Part shown: piece after piece, positions 5,330 through 7,719 of the stretch
Position numbering within the stretch: the first letter of the stretch is position 1
How the letters are laid out: each line of letters begins with the position of its first letter
NCBI GenBank assembly: GCA_031286245.1
Contig: JAITUO010000063.1
Location: 1 to 7,719, forward strand
Source of the DNA: Coriobacteriales bacterium
Lineage (GTDB): Bacteria > Actinomycetota > Coriobacteriia > Coriobacteriales > UBA8131
DNA length: 7,719 nt
Direction of reading: 5' to 3'
Notes under the pieces: generated by a model
What the model saw: only the letters and a program-made list of their open reading frames with translations
Told to the model about the DNA's origin: nothing
Databases searched by the model: none
Made by a program: the position numbers and the translations under genes

Positions 5330-7719
5330 TTGTCAGGTATCAGGCGCATCCATTTCATGGGCATTGCAGGGTCAGGGATCAGTGGCCTGGCAATCATGGC
5401 CAAGGCCCAGGGGCTGAACGTCAGTGGCTCCGACCTCAAGCACTCTAAATACCTCGATGCAGTCTTAGCGGCTGGCATCCCGGTCAGCCTGCAACAGACA
5501 GCAGATAACGTTGCTGACTCCGATATCGATATCGTAGTAGTCTCTACAGCAATCCATGACGATAACCCGGAACTGGCTGCGGCTCGCCAAAAAGGTTTGG
5601 AAATCTGGCCGCGGGCAAAGATGCTGGCTTGGCTGGGCAGTGACAAGTTGGCTCTGGCTGTCGCCGGTACTCATGGTAAAACCACAACTTCGGCCATGCT
5701 GGCAACGACACTGGCAGCCTTAGGTGCCGATCCGAGCTTTGTCATCGGTGGTATCTTAAAAGACTTTGACAGTACAGCCCGTCTTGGACAAGGTGATTAT
5801 TATGTCATTGAAGCTGATGAGTCCGACGAGTCATTCACCTTGCTGACACCAGAGTCCATCATCATCACGAACATCGAGCCTGATCATCTGGACCATTATC
5901 GTTCAATGCAAGATATCAACGCGGCCTTCTCCCGCTTTATTGAAACATTGAGCCCGACCGGGTTTATTATCTACTCCGCCGATGATCCAGGTTTAGCAAG
6001 GCTGGTCTGGGCTTCGCGTAAGCGGGCTGTCTCATATGGCTTTTCACCCGAAGCTGACTACCAATGCCTGTCGCTCGGTAGTCAGTCTTTCTCGGTACGC
6101 AGCCCGCATGATCGTGTCAAACTGACATTGCTGTCGGCGCCGGGGCTTCATAATATCGCCAATGCGACAGCAGTGCTGGCGGTAGTTAGCGAAATGGGGT
6201 ATAGCTTGGCGGATGCAGCCCAGGCCCTGTCTGGTTTCAGTGGAGTTAGACGACGTTTTGATCTGATCGGCCAGGAACGAGGAGTCCAGGTAGTCGATGA
6301 TTATGGGCACCATCCAACAGAGATCAAGGCTACCTTGGCAGCAGCTCGACGATCTGGCATCCAAAACCTGCACGTGTTGTTTCAGCCCCATCGGTACACG
6401 CGTACCCACGAACTGTTCAATGATTTTGTTGAGGCTTTTACTGATGCTGATAACCTGGCTTTATTGGACATATACTCAGCGGGAGAAGACCCAATCGCCG
6501 GAGTCTCCAGCCAAGCCCTGGTAGAAGCGATTAAAACCCGATACCCTGACTGCTCAGTCTGCCTGATCGATCGGACAGCCGCTCCTGGTTATCTGGCTAG
6601 ACAGGCAAACAAAGGCGATATGGTGATAACGTTGGGTGCTGGAGATGTCACATATATAGCTCCTGAAGTGTTAGAAGCACTGGCAGGCAAGTATCAGCCA
6701 CAAGTAGTATCAGCAGCTCCCACAACTCTGCCAGCATCGCCAGCACCCACAACATCGCCAGTGCCCACAACATCGCCAGCGCCCACAGCATCACCAGCGC
6801 CCACAGCATCACCGGTTCCCGTTTTTGAAGCTTTTTGTGAGCTGGAAGGTGCCATTAAAGGTACATTGTTACTCAACGAACCAATGGCTCGTCACACCAG
6901 TTTTAGGATTGGCGGGCCAGCTGCTTTATATATCGAATGTGCTAATCTGGCTGACCTGAATGTATCGCTGGATGTGATAAAAGCTTATGGTCTACCGTGG
7001 GCAGCAATTGGTAAGGGTACAAATCTACTGGTCAGTGACCAAGGCTTTGAAGGCGCAATCATCACCTTGGGGCGTGAATTCAAGAATTATAAGTTCCCAG
7101 AGCAAGACGATGAACAAGCAGACAAGTATCCTCTGGGAGCCATAGCGACCAACCCAGAAACCGTCCAACCACCGAGTGGCTTGTTAGTTGCCGGCGCTGG
7201 CACACAATTAGGAAACCTGGTGCGCAATGCATTCAAAAATGGCTACTCAGGTTTGGAATTTGCCGTTGGTATCCCCGGCTCGCTTGGTGGGGCATTGTTC
7301 ATGAACGCAGGCACAACAGAAGAATGGATCAGTCAGGCTGTAGCTTCGCTATTGGTGTTGAGAGTGGGAGCAGGCTTGATCCGATATACAGCCAACGACC
7401 TGGATTGGGGTTATCGCAGCAGTGGCCTGCCGCTCGGAGAAATAATCTTGGAAGCTGAGCTATTGCTGAGCCAAGGCAATATCAGCCATATTCGAGCGCG
7501 TATGGAAGGCATCATGAAACGCCGGCAAAAAAGTCAGCCTTTGAATCTGCCAAATGCTGGTAGTGTCTTCAAAAATCCTGACGGTGGATCAGCAGGCCAA
7601 CTCATAGATGGGTTGGGATTGAAGGGGTACAGGCATGGTGGTGCCAGCATTTCGGAAAAGCATGCTAATTTCATCGTCAATGACGGTAAAGCGACTGCAG
7701 AGGATGTGGTCGCTTTGAT
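5330..7719 (+). CDS. murC-murB: Bifunctional MurC-MurB fusion: UDP-MurNAc--L-alanine ligase / UDP-N-acetylenolpyruvoylglucosamine reductase (3' partial)
   Basis: A single frame, read codon by codon without a stop from TTG 5330 to the right edge (796 visible codons). The MurC half (about residues 1-456) adds L-Ala to UDP-MurNAc. It has HFMGIAGSGISGLA, P-loop GTHGKTTT (113-120), EADESDESF (from E161), NIEPDHLDHY (from 181), GVRRRFD (from 305), DDYGHHPTEI (323-332), QPHRYTRT and LGAGDV (435-440). A Pro/Thr/Ser/Ala linker spans about 457-498. The MurB half is the NADPH- and FAD-dependent reductase that makes UDP-MurNAc. It shows MARHTSFRIGGPA (from 519), GKGTNLLVSD (561-570), GIPGSLGGALFMNAG (647-661), GYRSSGL (Y695), RRQKSQP and AGSVFKNP with the proton-donor serine candidate S745. 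The form is type II, lacking the extra tyrosine loop of the E. coli enzyme. About 29 residues (588-616) look inserted in the FAD domain. The C-terminal catalytic glutamate lies beyond the window. GTG 5324 is an alternative start. Both activities look intact as far as can be seen; the two genes are commonly neighbours, so fusion of adjacent genes is the simple origin. Confidence 0.93.
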   Translation, partial: MSGIRRIHFMGIAGSGISGLAIMAKAQGLNVSGSDLKHSKYLDAVLAAGIPVSLQQTADNVADSDIDIVVVSTAIHDDNPELAAARQKGLEIWPRAKMLAWLGSDKLALAVAGTHGKTTTSAMLATTLAALGADPSFVIGGILKDFDSTARLGQGDYYVIEADESDESFTLLTPESIIITNIEPDHLDHYRSMQDINAAFSRFIETLSPTGFIIYSADDPGLARLVWASRKRAVSYGFSPEADYQCLSLGSQSFSVRSPHDRVKLTLLSAPGLHNIANATAVLAVVSEMGYSLADAAQALSGFSGVRRRFDLIGQERGVQVVDDYGHHPTEIKATLAAARRSGIQNLHVLFQPHRYTRTHELFNDFVEAFTDADNLALLDIYSAGEDPIAGVSSQALVEAIKTRYPDCSVCLIDRTAAPGYLARQANKGDMVITLGAGDVTYIAPEVLEALAGKYQPQVVSAAPTTLPASPAPTTSPVPTTSPAPTASPAPTASPVPVFEAFCELEGAIKGTLLLNEPMARHTSFRIGGPAALYIECANLADLNVSLDVIKAYGLPWAAIGKGTNLLVSDQGFEGAIITLGREFKNYKFPEQDDEQADKYPLGAIATNPETVQPPSGLLVAGAGTQLGNLVRNAFKNGYSGLEFAVGIPGSLGGALFMNAGTTEEWISQAVASLLVLRVGAGLIRYTANDLDWGYRSSGLPLGEIILEAELLLSQGNISHIRARMEGIMKRRQKSQPLNLPNAGSVFKNPDGGSAGQLIDGLGLKGYRHGGASISEKHANFIVNDGKATAEDVVAL
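6719..6820 (+). repeat. 18-bp tandem repeat encoding the Pro-rich MurC-MurB linker
   Basis: Four consecutive 18-base units occupy 6746-6817, each starting CCCACA and encoding PT(T/A)SP(V/A). Adjacent units match at 17, 16 and 15 of 18 positions. A diverged unit (6719-6736) and a half unit (6737-6745) precede them. The 34 encoded residues (464-497) contain 12 prolines and otherwise only T, S, A, V and one L. Because each unit is six codons, gain or loss of a unit changes hinge length without shifting frame. It probably forms an extended, disordered spacer between the two enzymes; that is inferred from composition. Confidence 0.9.

Noticed and set aside
5521..5534. Perfect palindrome CGATATCGATATCG
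   Set aside because: It falls in coding sequence for the Asp-Ile-Asp-Ile run of MurC before VVVSTA, a normal motif region; a single short palindrome is not evidence of a regulatory site.
5281..5646. Minus-strand frame of 121 codons at the start of murC
   Set aside because: It lies opposite strongly conserved MurC and the end of MurG, has no recognisable motif and no convincing ribosome site.
6297..6524. Plus-strand frame of 75 codons inside murC
   Set aside because: It is a different-frame shadow of the conserved DYGHHP to QPHRYTRT region.
6694..6876. Minus-strand frame encoding a Gly/Asp/Val/Ala repeat (GDAVGAGD-like)
   Set aside because: It is the reverse reading of the 18-bp linker repeat inside murC-murB; its apparent order comes from the repeat.

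Overview
The window is one strand of a peptidoglycan precursor operon, part of a dcw-type (division and cell wall) cluster. Five genes run left to right with almost no space between them: an ATP-grasp ligase (5' end outside the window), a MurE-type Mur ligase, MurD, MurG, and one long reading frame encoding MurC fused to MurB. The last frame is still open at the right edge. There are no RNA genes, mobile elements, CRISPR arrays or intergenic stretches longer than about 20 bases, and no promoter or terminator that I can support.

Layout: 2-1138 ATP-grasp carboxylate-amine ligase, resembling the D-aspartate ligase family that builds peptide cross-bridges. 1131-2660 Mur ligase whose third-residue selection motif is not the diaminopimelate type. 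2647-4176 MurD. 4177-5313 MurG. 5330-7719+ MurC, then a Pro/Thr/Ser/Ala linker made of an 18-bp tandem repeat, then MurB. The junctions are an 8-base overlap, a 14-base overlap, direct abutment and a 16-base gap, so translation is probably coupled. Three of the four visible starts are non-ATG (GTG, GTG, and TTG or GTG).

How the genes work together: MurB and MurC make UDP-MurNAc and add L-Ala, MurD adds D-Glu, the MurE-like enzyme adds the third residue (probably a diamino acid other than DAP), and the ATP-grasp enzyme may add a bridge residue to that side chain. MurG then converts lipid I to lipid II on the inner face of the membrane. MurF, MraY and FtsW are not in the window; murD lies directly against murG, where many clusters carry mraY and/or ftsW nearby.

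Organism: base composition looks near 50% GC by eye. The Lys-type MurE family, the ATP-grasp partner and a type II MurB suggest a Gram-positive anaerobe. A Coriobacteriia-like actinomycete or a Bacillota member is my guess, at low confidence. The most unusual features are the MurC-MurB fusion with its repeat-built hinge and the coupling of a bridge-type ATP-grasp ligase to a non-DAP MurE.
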